Of a DNA stretch of 64,000 nucleotides, positions 44,571-55,747 are shown piece by piece. The DNA comes from Cephalotus follicularis (Eukaryota > Streptophyta > Magnoliopsida > Oxalidales > Cephalotaceae), in NCBI GenBank assembly GCA_001972305.1, contig BDDD01000560.1:882077-946076 (forward strand). The letters are read 5' to 3'. A program made the translations under genes and the position numbers. The stretch's first letter is position 1; each line of letters opens with the position of its first letter. The notes under the pieces were generated by a model. That model worked only from the letters and a program-made list of their open reading frames with translations. It searched no databases and had not been told where the DNA came from.

Positions 44571-45631
44571 AAAAGGATGGCCCTACTGTCCGCACACAAA
44601 GCATGCTCCTGAAGCCTTGTAACAATTCCCAACCGAATGCCTCTTCCCACAAGTCTCGCACTATGCAATCTGAACATTGGGGTTACCCCCACCAGTAGCT
44701 CCTTGATTCTGCCTTTGATCATTTCCAGACTGCCCACCTCCACGGTTATTATTTTTCTTTTGCTGCTTACCATGTCAGCCCTTACCTTGTTGTCCCGAGT
44801 TTTGGCCCTGAGAATCTCCCCTGTTTCTCTTCTTTTCTCCTTCTAAAAGAGCAGCCTAAAAATCCAACCTTTCCATTTCTATGTTCTTCGCAACGTTTGC
44901 AACCTCTGACACATCTGCAAACCTCGAGTTAATCAGCTTACCCCTAAGCTGATAGTGCAACTTCCATTGAAACTTTTATGCCTGCTCTGCTGCTGACCCC
45001 GTTGCAGGTCCCGCAAAACCTGCCAACCTGGTAAGCCGGGCTAAAAACTCAGTAACAGATTCACCTTCCTTCTGTCTCGTCATGACGAACTCCCTTGCAC
45101 AAGCCTCTTTATCAGTAGTGGGGAAATACTCCTGATAAATGATATCACAGAAGTCAGACCAAGAAAAGGCCTCAACAAAACCTCCACCCTTAGTTGTCTT
45201 CAAGGTCTTCCACCATGTCTGGGCATCGCCCTCCAGCTTATACGCGGCCAACTTAACCTTCTGATCATCGCCGCATCCCAGTACATCGAAAATCTTCTCC
45301 AAATGAGCAATCCAATGCTCAGCCTCCACTATTGTCGGTGCCGAAGTAAAGGATCACGGTCTCTGTTTTTGGAACCTTTCCAGCCATACATAAACTGGAG
45401 TATCAGGATGGTCCCCAGCTCCCCTAGCTGCATGAGCATCAACGGGTACATTCTCCTTAGCTACTTGCTCACGGCGACCTTGTTCATGATTTTGCTGTTA
45501 CTGCATTACTCGGTTCACTTCTTGAGCCACAGCCTGTCTAACCATCTCGTCAATTGCTGGCTCATTTCTTGCTCCATCATGAGCCACAACTGGTTCGGTT
45601 CTTTGAGGGGTATTCCTTGTTCGTGCCATCT
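44571..45631 (-). pseudogene. Element F gag
   Basis: ATG at 45631-45629 (MARTRNTPQRTE) starts gag. The retrotransposon gag domain is open at 45329-44976 (HWIAHLEKIFDVLGC, KLAAYKLEGDAQTWWKTL, YFPTTDKEACAREFV). It runs into a stop near 44976. Zinc-knuckle codons (CETCGKRHSVGNCYKASGAC) appear in another frame near 44660-44600, so there is at least one frameshift. Family role: particle assembly. Confidence 0.83.
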
Positions 45632-45784
45632 ACGCAACAAAACTGGGACAAGATAAAGACAAAAGAATTAGAAGGTCAAAACGAAAGACAGATCAATAAG
45701 GTCATAACAGAGAAGTCCTAACCCAGTGTCTACCCAACCTCACAGGTCACACCTAGTTAGGTCTTCTAAGGAAACAAAACCTAT

Positions 45785-45796
45785 TCTCTGATACCA
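45785..45796 (-). promoter_or_regulatory. Primer-binding site of element F
   Basis: TGGTATCAGAGA on the minus strand, five bases inside the 5' LTR, complements the 3' end of initiator tRNA-Met. Confidence 0.9.
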
Positions 45797-45801
45797 CAAT
45801 C

Positions 45802-48444
45802 TGTAACACCTCCGATGGTGGGAGCCCTTACAGGTCATAATACAAAACTAAAAAAAAAACGGAATACCTAAACAATAAACTGATACGAAACGGATGTGGT
45901 GGTCTAAAAACATAACTTATATCAAATGATATAAAACAGAGTCTGAAAACTTTAACAAATCATAATTAAAACAATCATAATCTGATATCCAAAAACTAGT
46001 CTGACATTGTCTCAAGATACGATCTAAACTACTGAATACACAATGGACCAACTCCTAGATGATCTTCTGACAAGTGAGTAACTCTCATCACACATTTCCC
46101 CCATCCTTCTGAAAACCTGCCGCATGGAAACAAAAACACGGATGAGCAAACCTCAGTACAGATAAGGAAATAAAACAGTAAACGGTAAAAACAATATCTT
46201 GAACTTTGAAATTCAACAAAGTAACATAGTAATTATTCATTAAAATGTAAAGCATAATATTTAAAAACGAACAGTCATGAAATCATCGTAACTTAACAAA
46301 AAGCATGATTTCATAATTCAAAACTTTATCTGATTTCATAATTCCATAACAGAGAATTCTGACATACATACATATATAGGTGCAAGGGGTTCGCGAGGCC
46401 CACATGCTCTGACGGAAAAGTCGTGTACGGCACTACACAAACAATCCCAATAGTGAATTTCTGAATTCTGACAATAACTAGAGTATACTCATACGCCTCA
46501 AAAGGATCCATATCCTACTATCATGATACATATTTAAAAGAGACGTCGTAGACCGATCACACCACCATGGTAGGTGTCATGTCCTCGGTGCCAAAGAACA
46601 TGCCTATGATACCTCATAGGTAGGGTTTTTCTCTGTATGTTATTATGCTAAATCATTGTTTTAATCTAAAACAATTTTAATAAATTTCTAAACAATTTCT
46701 GATCTTATCTGAAAACAAAATCTTATCTGTATCTGAAGTTAACATACTCTGAAAGTTGAAGCCATGTTCATATAATATATTTTCGATAGTGAAAATCACG
46801 CATATCAAAATCAATATCCGATGTAACAACATTAAAATCTATTTCAATAAGATTATGATCAAAACAAGAATATCCGTATCAAAATATGAATTTTATTTCG
46901 AATAAAACCAGGAGCATAATCATAAAAGCATAAATCCGTTCAAGAACGATGTATCAGTAAAAATTGACTTTATTTAATTTAATCGAAGGAATATCCAAGA
47001 ATCAAAGAATCCGTACCTTAGCCGTCAAAGTCTAAATAAATCAAAACAAATCAAAAGCACACTTGGAACCTCCTAACGTTCACCACAAAATTATTGAAAC
47101 CTAGACAAATCAATCAAAACCGAAAAATATAATCAAACAGAGGTTAAACAACTTGCCAGAATGTCATAGAATGCGTCCAAAGCGTCGACGTTCTATTACA
47201 CAGAGTTGGTGCTTTAGGGCAAAGTGTTAACATAAAGCCAAACAAAGCGTCAATAGAAACTTGACATTCAACAAAGAAAAGCGTCAACTCTGACATTTAA
47301 CAAAGAACCAAAGCGTCGACAATTTCATTGGAAAAAGGAACAAAGCGCAAAGCAAAGTTCGACTAAACACATCATAAAACAGTACAAAGTCGCGACTCTT
47401 AAAATACAAACGTCGACGGTTTGCGTTGAACACAGAATACCAGTTGCAGAAAATTAGTTGCGAAACATGAGTAAATCTGATTTTTCATAAACAATGAGCA
47501 CAACTATTAACATGCAGGTTCTGTGACATGTGATACGAGTTCAAAAACACCAGTATATAACTATCTTAGTGCATGATCAAAAGTAAAACAAAGGTATGGA
47601 AGTTTGAAGTAAAAATTTTCTGGTTTAAAACAGTTTATAAAACATATGCTATAATCCAATCTTTATGTTCACAAACCTTAAGACGGTAATACATTTATAT
47701 CTCTATAACATGATTTCTTTGTTTTTAGGCATCAGTATTACAAACTATACATACAATCCATGGATGAACATATTAAGATAACAACAGAAATTCTTTCTCA
47801 ACAGGGTCCTAAAAACATGATCAAAGAAAATTTTGGCATGTTTGTATATGAAACTAACAGTTGATATATAAACTATGTGGTAAAAACTACAACTTTCGTT
47901 TAGAAAATACCTCCAGAAGACGTCAAGACGATGCAGAGAAAATGTGCTCAAGTTGCTGTGTTGGTTTGTAAGAAATGCAGAAATGGTTTATGTTTTAAAA
48001 AAAATTGTCTGGTTAAATGCAAAAATCCATGTGTTTAAATGACAAAATCGGTATTTTAAGACATTACCATACTAACCAAAACACGTCAGATACATAAGGA
48101 AATCGGATAGCCAGAAAAAGGAAAGAATCCAACATTCCAAAAACACTATCACCGTCCAAAACAATTAAGAAAGACGACCAAAGCATCGACCGTTTACTGT
48201 AAGTGTCGACGGTTAAGCACTTAAATAAAAAACCCATCGATGTCACATGTTTAGGCGTCAACGTGTCACACAGCACCCAAAGCGTCGGCGGTTCTAATAA
48301 GAGTGTCGGCGCTTTGTGCCCAGAAAACAAAATAAAAATAATAATTTAAAATAAAATCAAAGAGGTCCACAAACCATAGCACATTACAAAATAATAGGTA
48401 TACACCCAACGACAAACATATACGCATAGAGACGGGATATTACA
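45802..48444 (-). repeat. Element F 5' LTR (2,643 bp)
   Basis: Plus-strand ends are TGTAACACCTCCG and CGGGATATTACA. It carries the AGCGTCGACG-type motifs near 47180-47420 and 48180-48310, many decayed (AGCGTCAAC, AGCATCGAC). It is complete, unlike the 3' copy. Confidence 0.92.
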
Positions 48445-48449
48445 ACTCA
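48445..48449. repeat. Target site duplication of element F, right copy (ACTCA)
   Basis: It is identical to 38538-38542 and marks the return to element E gag. Confidence 0.94.
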
Positions 48450-48530
48450 TCTGCTACGAAGAAAACGTCCTCTGGCCATCATACCTGGCATGTCCCCGGT
48501 TTCCACCGTCAGCTTTCTTGTGGTAGAAAC
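48450..48530 (-). pseudogene. Element E gag, middle piece between F and G
   Basis: These 81 bases of E gag are stranded between two insertions. The minus strand reads a basic stretch (FYHKKADGGNRGHARY) that joins the gag start at 51262 and the knuckle region at 38537. It identifies the two outer fragments as one element. Confidence 0.8.
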
Positions 48531-48535
48531 GTCTT
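48531..48535. repeat. Target site duplication of solo LTR G, left copy (GTCTT)
   Basis: GTCTT precedes TGTAATACC and is repeated at 51257-51261 after GTGTTACA. Confidence 0.94.
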
Positions 48536-51256
48536 TGTAATACCCTGTTCGTTCGTAAATGTATTTTTACAGGTTCGTAAATATATTTTACGGATTTTAA
48601 ATGTTTTCGGGCTTTTAATTTTGTTTAATTTTAAAAGTCCGGTTGCCCTATGATCGGATTTATGTGAATTGTGCTGACTGATACTGGTCCGATATTTGGG
48701 TATGTTATGTTATGATTGGATTTGGGTTTTAATTATTTTATTTATTTTTAACCCAAAATTATTTTATTAAAAACAAATTATTATTCTTTTTATTTTAAAA
48801 TTCCTCAAGTCTTTCTTTAATTTTTCTTTTTCCTATTTTATCATATTTTCCCACTTTTCTCCTACTTCCTTCCACCTTCTTCTTTCTTTTCCAGGATTCC
48901 TTCTTCCCATTATCAATTCACATGTTAAAGCTTCTCCTTTCCCATTACAAAATCCAGAAAAGTTTCATTTCTTCTCCCTTTTGTCAAATCATGTCTCCTC
49001 CTTTCTCCTTTATTGTGTGTCATTGCCATTTGATAGGATACCTCCATCATTCTTGCAAGACCACTGTCGAATCTGCCCTATTATTGTGCAATAATCTGCT
49101 GTATGATTCATTCTTCAAAGTTCAAGAGGTAATCTCAACCCTTGATTGTTGCTTTTGGGTTGAATTCACTTAGTTTGCTATGTATGTCTAAGTATGTTAT
49201 GGTTTTGTATTCCTCTTTCTTTGTTTCTGTTCACAGCAGAATTGTGAGTGTGTGCTAGTGTTTCTTCTACTATTTTTGTGTTCTGTGAATCACTACAGGT
49301 CAGTAAATTCATTCCCTTTAATTATAGTTTTGTTCCAATGGCATACTTTGAGTTTTTATGCTCTTAGTGTCTTTGGGTTATTGATTCTTGCCCAAAAGTA
49401 TTGTCATTGTGTTAGTAATGTTATCTGCGCGTTTTATGCACCTATATATGTCACAAACTGAGTTTATAACATCTGTAATCAATTAGAAACAAAATCTGGA
49501 GATGTACATCCATTGTCTTCTTAGTTCCTTTTTGTAAGATAAATCACTATCAAGTTGTTTCCTTGTCAAATTTGTGTTTGTAAGTCACCTACAAGTCATA
49601 TATGGTCATATGTTTATGTCCATATGTCTCTAGTTTAATGTAGAAATCGTTTGAACCATTTTCAGTAGCAAACAAATTTCCAACAGTTCTGTCGCCCAGA
49701 ACAGTCGGTTGTCTTAGTGGACAGTCGGCTGGAATGGTTGTGTAGTCGATTGGAGGGAAGAACACAGTTGACTGCCTGCATTTTGGGTTGTGTAGTCGAC
49801 TGGACCATATGAACAGTCGACTGCCAAGCCTCCTCAGTCGACTGGACCCCTGCTTTAGTCGACTGTTTTGCCCTGGAATGTGCTGTTTTCAACTGTTTTG
49901 ATTCGTTTGATCATCGAATCAATCCGAATCTTTTCCAAACACTGTTATGAGTCTTTTTAATACTTCTGATGTGTTTTATACTCTTACACGTATGATTTTA
50001 AATGCCTTTTAGATTTTGTGCTTCAAAGGAGAAATTGTTTTTGATCGCCTATTTGTAAGTACTTTGCAAGCGCGTAAGGTACGGATTTTCTGTTCCTTGG
50101 CTATCTGACATTCAAACTAAACTGTTTTGATAAGCATCTTCGTTTATGAAATCAACGATGTTTCATGATTTTGATACGTTTCGAATTTAAAGTTGGTTTG
50201 ACATTTTATTTGATTCCGACTTTATCTATACAATATGTTATGGTACGTTATGTTAGGATACGATATGTTATGATATGATATGTTATAATACCGTTGTGAG
50301 CAGTTTTTGAATATGTTGTGTGAAAACATATTTATGTGATTTAAGTTGATTTTGATAAATCAATTATTTCAAATTAAATACTGAGTATTGTACCCACCTA
50401 TGGGGCGTATCCATAGGCACGTCGTGGGCCTGGCACGGGGACGTGACACTTCCGTAGCGATGTGATTAGACTACGGCGTCTCTAAGTGTATGAACGAATC
50501 CCATGAGGTGGATTTGTGGATCCGCTATGTATGATAGAGGCGTATGAATCGATTCTAGTTTATGTGATCTGAGGTGAATTCAGATATGTGGTCCGAGGTG
50601 TGATCGGACATGTGTATGTAAGAATTGACTTGTGTAGTGTCGTACACTTCAATTCTAGTGGGCATGTAGAATTAGCACCTCCCTTGCCAAAATTTATGAT
50701 ATGTGATATGAATATGGCTCAGTATGTTTTACGAAATACAATTTATAGTGTTTTGAATTTTTTCGTAATCGTTTCGAAAAATATGCAATTGTCATTTGAA
50801 TATGATTAAACTGTTTTATCTGTTAAAGATTTCTGTTACGTTATTATTGAAATAGTAATGTTTTTAAATTGTCGTTTACTGTTTTATTTTCCCTTATCCG
50901 TACTGAGGTTTGCTCAGCCGCGTTTTGTTTTCCATGCGGCAGGTTTTCTGGAGCAGCGGGGGAAAGTGTGACGAGTGATGACCATCGTTTATGTTGGATC
51001 CTTAGGAGAGTGATCCTTATGTTATGTTTAGTGGTCTGAAACATGGATTTTTATGTTTTATGTTTTAAATTGGAACTGATTTATGTTTTGAATTTTTCCG
51101 CAACCACTTAATATGTTAAATGGCTAAGTATTATTGTTTTGATAAGACTGCCATGTTTTTGGCTGCTTTTGGCTAATAAAGCAAACTCATGATTTGTTAA
51201 GTTATGTAACGTATGATTTGACTCTGTGACGACTCCCGCCGTCCGGGGGTGTTACA
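48536..51256 (+). mobile_element. Element G: solo LTR (2,721 bp) of an F-like gypsy family
   Basis: It runs TGTAATACCCTG to GGGGGTGTTACA with a perfect GTCTT duplication and no internal domain. This is the product of recombination between the two LTRs of one insertion. The ends and an internal segment (TACTGAGGTTTGCT near 50900) match the F LTR in reverse orientation. It also holds eight CAGTCGACTG-type motifs at 49702, 49722, 49743, 49765, 49793, 49814, 49835 and 49856, an array otherwise seen in A, D and H. Confidence 0.92.
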
Positions 51257-51261
51257 GTCTT
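51257..51261. repeat. Target site duplication of solo LTR G, right copy (GTCTT)
   Basis: It is identical to 48531-48535. Confidence 0.94.
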
Positions 51262-52151
51262 CTTCGTTTCCCTTGTCCTCGAGAAGAACTCTCCCCTTGA
51301 GCAGCCTACTATCCATCTCTCTTCTATCCCTTTTCCTTGCGATTCCTCTACTCCGTAATACTTTGCTAAACCCTCTTGGCAGATTCCACCAAATCCCCAA
51401 AGATAGTCCAGTTGGTTGCTGCCATAGTATGTCTCACCTCGGGATTCAACCCATCCAAGAATTTCTCACACCTTTCCTCTTGGTCTGCAACCAAAGCCGG
51501 AGCAAAATGAGACAACTCCATAAAGTGGTATTCATACTGGGTCACGGTCATATTCCCTTGACGCAACTGCATAAACTCTCTCCTCTTCCCCTTCACGAAG
51601 GTTTCCGGGAACAAGTACTGACGAAACACTCACTTGAAAACATCCCAACTGATCATAGCAACGTCGGTATGCCTAGCTTGAAGAGCTTCCCACCATCGAA
51701 GAGCATTCTTCCTTACCAAGAAGATGGCAAGTCCAACGGGTGAGTCACCGGAAACTCCCATATGTACAAAGATCATCTCAAGATGATTCAACCATGCCTG
51801 TTCATCCGCTAGATCATCCATTCCCTCAAAGATTGTAGCACCTAAACGTTGCAAACGTTCAACCGGTTAACCTTGAGGTCGAGAACCACTCAAAGCTTGT
51901 GCTATCATCGTAGCAAACTGCATCCACTCTGCTTGACTACCAATACCAATCGGAGGAGGTATCTGCGCTGCTGACTGCGCTATCGGGACCTCAGCTGCCA
52001 TAGCCGGTCCAATCTCTTATCCAACCATCCCAGGGTTAACCTGCACACTAGGTCTAACATGAGGTAGTTCTTGATCCACATGTGGTGGGGAGGTCTCTCT
52101 TCCTCTACCCCGACCCAAGCCACGTTCTCGAGTCTGACGCGGAGGCACCAT
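51262..52151 (-). pseudogene. Element E gag, N-terminal part
   Basis: ATG at 52151-52149 (MVPPRQTRE) lies about 130 bases inside the 5' LTR. The gag domain is readable: LGATIFEGMDDLADEQAWL, HLEMIFVHMGV, RWWEALQARHTD, FPETFVKGKRREFMQLRQG, FLDGLNPEVRHTMA. Stops occur near 52020, 51867 and 51630 (VFK*VFRQ). It is cut at 51261 by G. Confidence 0.87.
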
Positions 52152-52260
52152 CTACCTTCACATGCAAGGTTAGGGCATCAGTAACATGTATACTACATGA
52201 AATGCACGCAATGCATAGCCCCCAAAAGTCTCCAAAGAAAACACAAGGAAACTAAACCGG

Positions 52261-52275
52261 TCTCTTTGATACATA
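52261..52275 (-). promoter_or_regulatory. Degenerate primer-binding site of element E
   Basis: The minus strand reads TATGTATCAAAGAGA next to the 5' LTR, where other elements have TGGTATCAGAGA. It is a decayed initiator tRNA-Met site. Confidence 0.65.
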
Positions 52276-52281
52276 AAAAGC

Positions 52282-55187
52282 TGACATGCCCAGTTCCCGA
52301 GCACCCCCGCCCGAGGACGGCCGTGATAGGTGGAAGGATCCCCCACCTGGATCCCTAACCAAAACCCCAACAAACAAAGACTAACACTAAGGCCAAGGGC
52401 AGGCGTTAAAATACGTTGCCGAGGAGAGCCACGCTCCCCAGGCCAAACGCACCTAAGGCATAGAAACAAGAAATGCCCGTGCATAAGGAAATGACAACAT
52501 TTAACATAAGCTAAGCCTGGGATCAACACAAGGGCCTGGGGACAAACGTCAAGCATGAGACAACTACATGAGGTCCCTCCAACACTCAACTTACACTAAG
52601 GAGGTGGAATCTCACCCCGGCCAGGTACCCAATGGATCCACCAGGGCTCACCTGACAAAACAACTTTAGGGACCGAGTTGGTCCGAGGTCGGGAGGACGA
52701 GCAAAACTAAGGAAAACATCTTACTCTCCCTTAACGCCTGCGAGCATGCCCGGGGACAAACACCCGGGGACGCCACCAGACCTCAGTTTAGGGTCAACCA
52801 ACTCGAGCTGCAAGGTCAACCTAAGGTTTGACTAACCATGAACACAGCCACTCCTCCCCCGGTATCTCAGTAGAGCTGCCACGTATAAAAGGCCCTTGGG
52901 ATAATTATTGAAGTTTCACCAAGGCCAGGGCTAGGGAGACCTGCTCCTCTGCCCAGGGTCAAACGACCCCCGAACTCATACATCGTCCCTGCACCCTAAA
53001 CGCTCATCATAAACAACGACAAGGCCGGGAAACAACTCATAACAACAAAGTATATAAAATAACAAGTGAATTATATATGGTTCTGGGAAAAATGCCAAGG
53101 ACCCACAATATCCAAGAAGTCGTATACATGTTTACACACAGAAGGTTTACAAGACATAGACATCAACAAGTCTATACAAAAACCCCAAGAATGTCCCAAA
53201 TGCATGAAGGTGCCCGTGGCCGAGGAGCCATCCTCAGGTGCTGTGTTAGGCGTCTACCTCTTTCAACACACTATCCTTAGTGGATCACAAGAACCTTGCT
53301 GCCCCGCTTCCTCTGCACCCAAAACTGAGAGGGGATTAGTCCAACTAACTAGTGAGTAAGATCAAGGAATATCCTGGGCAAACCCACTTCCACTAGGGTG
53401 CCAAGAGTCATGGTGAACGTGCCCTGCCCCAACTGGGCCGAGGATAACGCATATCCACTGCTCAACAAAACAAGGCAGGAGTGAAAATATACAAAGATAT
53501 CGACAAAAAGGAAAATCGAGGAGACATCAGAGCTACCAACTCAATGACCGACCTCAAGGAAAGAAGATAAACAACATGTTATATGTCAGAACATGCCAAG
53601 GATCAACAAAAGATCATACTCTAAGGATCAACATTTATCAGGGGATTACTGGTACTGTATCAATCACAAGCACATTCCACACAGGCACATGCACACATCA
53701 TACTCACACACTTCCATTGCCGAAACCACCTCAGCAAGCACAAATGACAACTCCGTTGATGATCCATCAACGCGGTCATGGGCTACAGGACTGTACACAT
53801 CCCTCATATACGAATATAGATACCCACTTCCAGAGCACCGCATGAACATCGGTAGAAGGGCAACGCCAGCACTCCTTCCCCGGCAATCACACGTTGGCGC
53901 ACCTCACTACATGAACATCGATCGAGGGGCTACACAAGCCCACCCCCGTTGGCAATCACGAGCTCAGCACTACACCATATGAACATCGATCTAGGATCTA
54001 CCTCGTCGGCAATCACATAGCGTTAGTATCGTCCAAGGGGCCCACAAATCACCGCTTAGCTCTACCCTTAGCGAGATGACAGAGGAGAACATCAGCTCAG
54101 AGGTAAGTGTATCACCACTTAGATCATCTCGTGCCGGCAATCTCATGCCCGAGGACTCCATTATGGACTGACCAGAGAAGATAGCGGATCCTCGGTTTCC
54201 CTCACACATCATTCCATCATATACCAATGAAATGAGTAGATCTGGGTATGGAACCCAAGCACAGTCACACTCAACAGTTCATCATAGACAATGGCACTGC
54301 TGAATGGAATAGGGATCGAACGCCCACTCCTCCATCAACCACAATAAGTATCATACATAACCCAGTAACTAGTAACCAGTACCCGAGGACAACAACACAT
54401 GATATCAAAATAAAGCATGAATACTTAAACAGAAGGGGAAACAACAAGTTCAACCCAGGCATCGAGACAACAGTATTCACATGCAATATCAATAGATGAC
54501 AGGAGAATAAATCATAGCCAAGATAATATCATGGAAGGGCATATAAACAGTAAACTCTCAGTTATCAATTGATAGAAAGAAGAACATCCCACTCACTAGT
54601 ATCAGTAGCTTCCTCAGCTAGCTTCCTTGTTGTACGGACTCCGTGCCTAGATCCTCCTCTGCAAGACCAACACACAACAACTCTTATCCACCATGAACAA
54701 ACATCTCTGAAGTTATGCATGAACCACATACATCCATGAAAACCAAGGTGAAGCTCTTCCTCGGCCTCATAGCTCGTCTAAACACCAACAAAGCAACGTA
54801 CCACAACGTACCGAGGAGGACTCTTACCTGCTAGACGCGTAGACGGGTAAGGAAGGTCCCAACCTCAAACAGCGATCGAAGCTTCCGAAGAAAAAAGATA
54901 GATGAAATCTCACTCTCTCAAATGCTTCTTCAGGCATGAGATGTTGGATGTGATGTCTGTCGAAAGCCAACTACCAAGCTTCCTAAGTAAGCTTTGCACA
55001 CTTCCCAACACCAAACAAATATCTCTTATCTCTTATCTCTTATCACATTGGGCCCCAACCAAGCCCAAAGCCAAACTAAGACTTCTCCAAGAAAAGAGCC
55101 CAAGCCATCCACAACCAAGGAGAAAAAGAAAAATTTCCCCCAAGCCCCAAACATCAATTTACCCAAAAATTAATGTGGGTTGTTACA
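52282..55187 (-). repeat. Element E 5' LTR (2,906 bp)
   Basis: It starts TGACATGCCCAG and ends GGGTTGTTACA. It contains three ~69-bp repeat units (ATGAACATCG at 53842, 53911 and 53979) against two in the 3' LTR. Confidence 0.91.
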
Positions 55188-55192
55188 TGCAA
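55188..55192. repeat. Target site duplication of element E, right copy (TGCAA)
   Basis: It is identical to 31947-31951. Confidence 0.93.
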
Positions 55193-55747
55193 TCTCTCCC
55201 ACTCACATATTTCTCTCTCTCCCATATCTCTCTTGTGTGGCCGTGGGTTTCAATTCCAAAAGGAAAAGGTGCCACTTTGTCTCCAACAAAGAGAATTACA
55301 TATCAATTAAATTCTTTTACACTTCCTTAGTCATTTTTGGTGGACATTCCTTTGAATATTACATTGGATCTTTACCTAGATTGATTTAGTCTAGGTTCAA
55401 CACAAAACCTCTCCATCCTATCCTTCTTGCTGTGGTAAAAGGAAAGTCTTGGAGCTTTTGTTTTTGGATTAAAGAGTAGAGGGAGTTTGACTTCAAAGAA
55501 GGAGTTCTTCACTTTGATAATATTTTCTTTTCCTTCTTTTACATTTGTGATCTCAAGTTTCGTGATGTTTCGTGATGGATTTGATTATTTATTTAATTAG
55601 TTATCTTGGACATTATTTGGGACTCTTTGATATTAGGTTTTAGGGTCTTCCCATTTCTTTGGAATTAACTATTCAGTTGAAATTAAAGTTAATCACCCTA
55701 ATGCCGAAAAATCAAATTGAGTGCTTCCGCTGCCCAATGAGTCATAT
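55193..55747. other. Right flank of element E, possible decayed LTR end
   Basis: This is non-coding, T-rich sequence continuing the DNA left of 31947. It ends with TGCTTCCGCTGCCCA, a motif type often seen near the 3' end of plant LTRs, directly before element H. I see no gene. CATAT at 55743-55747 is the left flank of H. Confidence 0.45.

Larger units (their letters stand above)
38543..48444 (-). mobile_element. Element F: Ty3/gypsy chromovirus inserted in element E gag
   Basis: This is a minus-strand element of 9.9 kb with 5' LTR 45802-48444, 3' LTR 38543-41073, PBS, gag, PR, RT, RNase H, integrase and a chromodomain end. The ACTCA duplication is perfect. A deletion removed the pol stop, the PPT and the first 112 bases (sense) of the 3' LTR. 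Its LTR family matches solo LTR G, not A or E. Confidence 0.94.
31952..55187 (-). mobile_element. Element E: Ty3/gypsy chromovirus carrying two later insertions (F and G)
   Basis: This is a minus-strand element bounded by LTRs 31952-34772 and 52282-55187 and a perfect TGCAA duplication. The internal part is split into pol plus the gag end (34789-38537), a short gag piece (48450-48530) and the gag start (51262-52151). Removing F (with one duplication copy), G (with one copy) leaves about 10.6 kb, a normal length. Its family differs from A/D/H and from F: the LTR is GC-rich with no TCGA palindrome array. All coding parts are broken. Confidence 0.93.
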
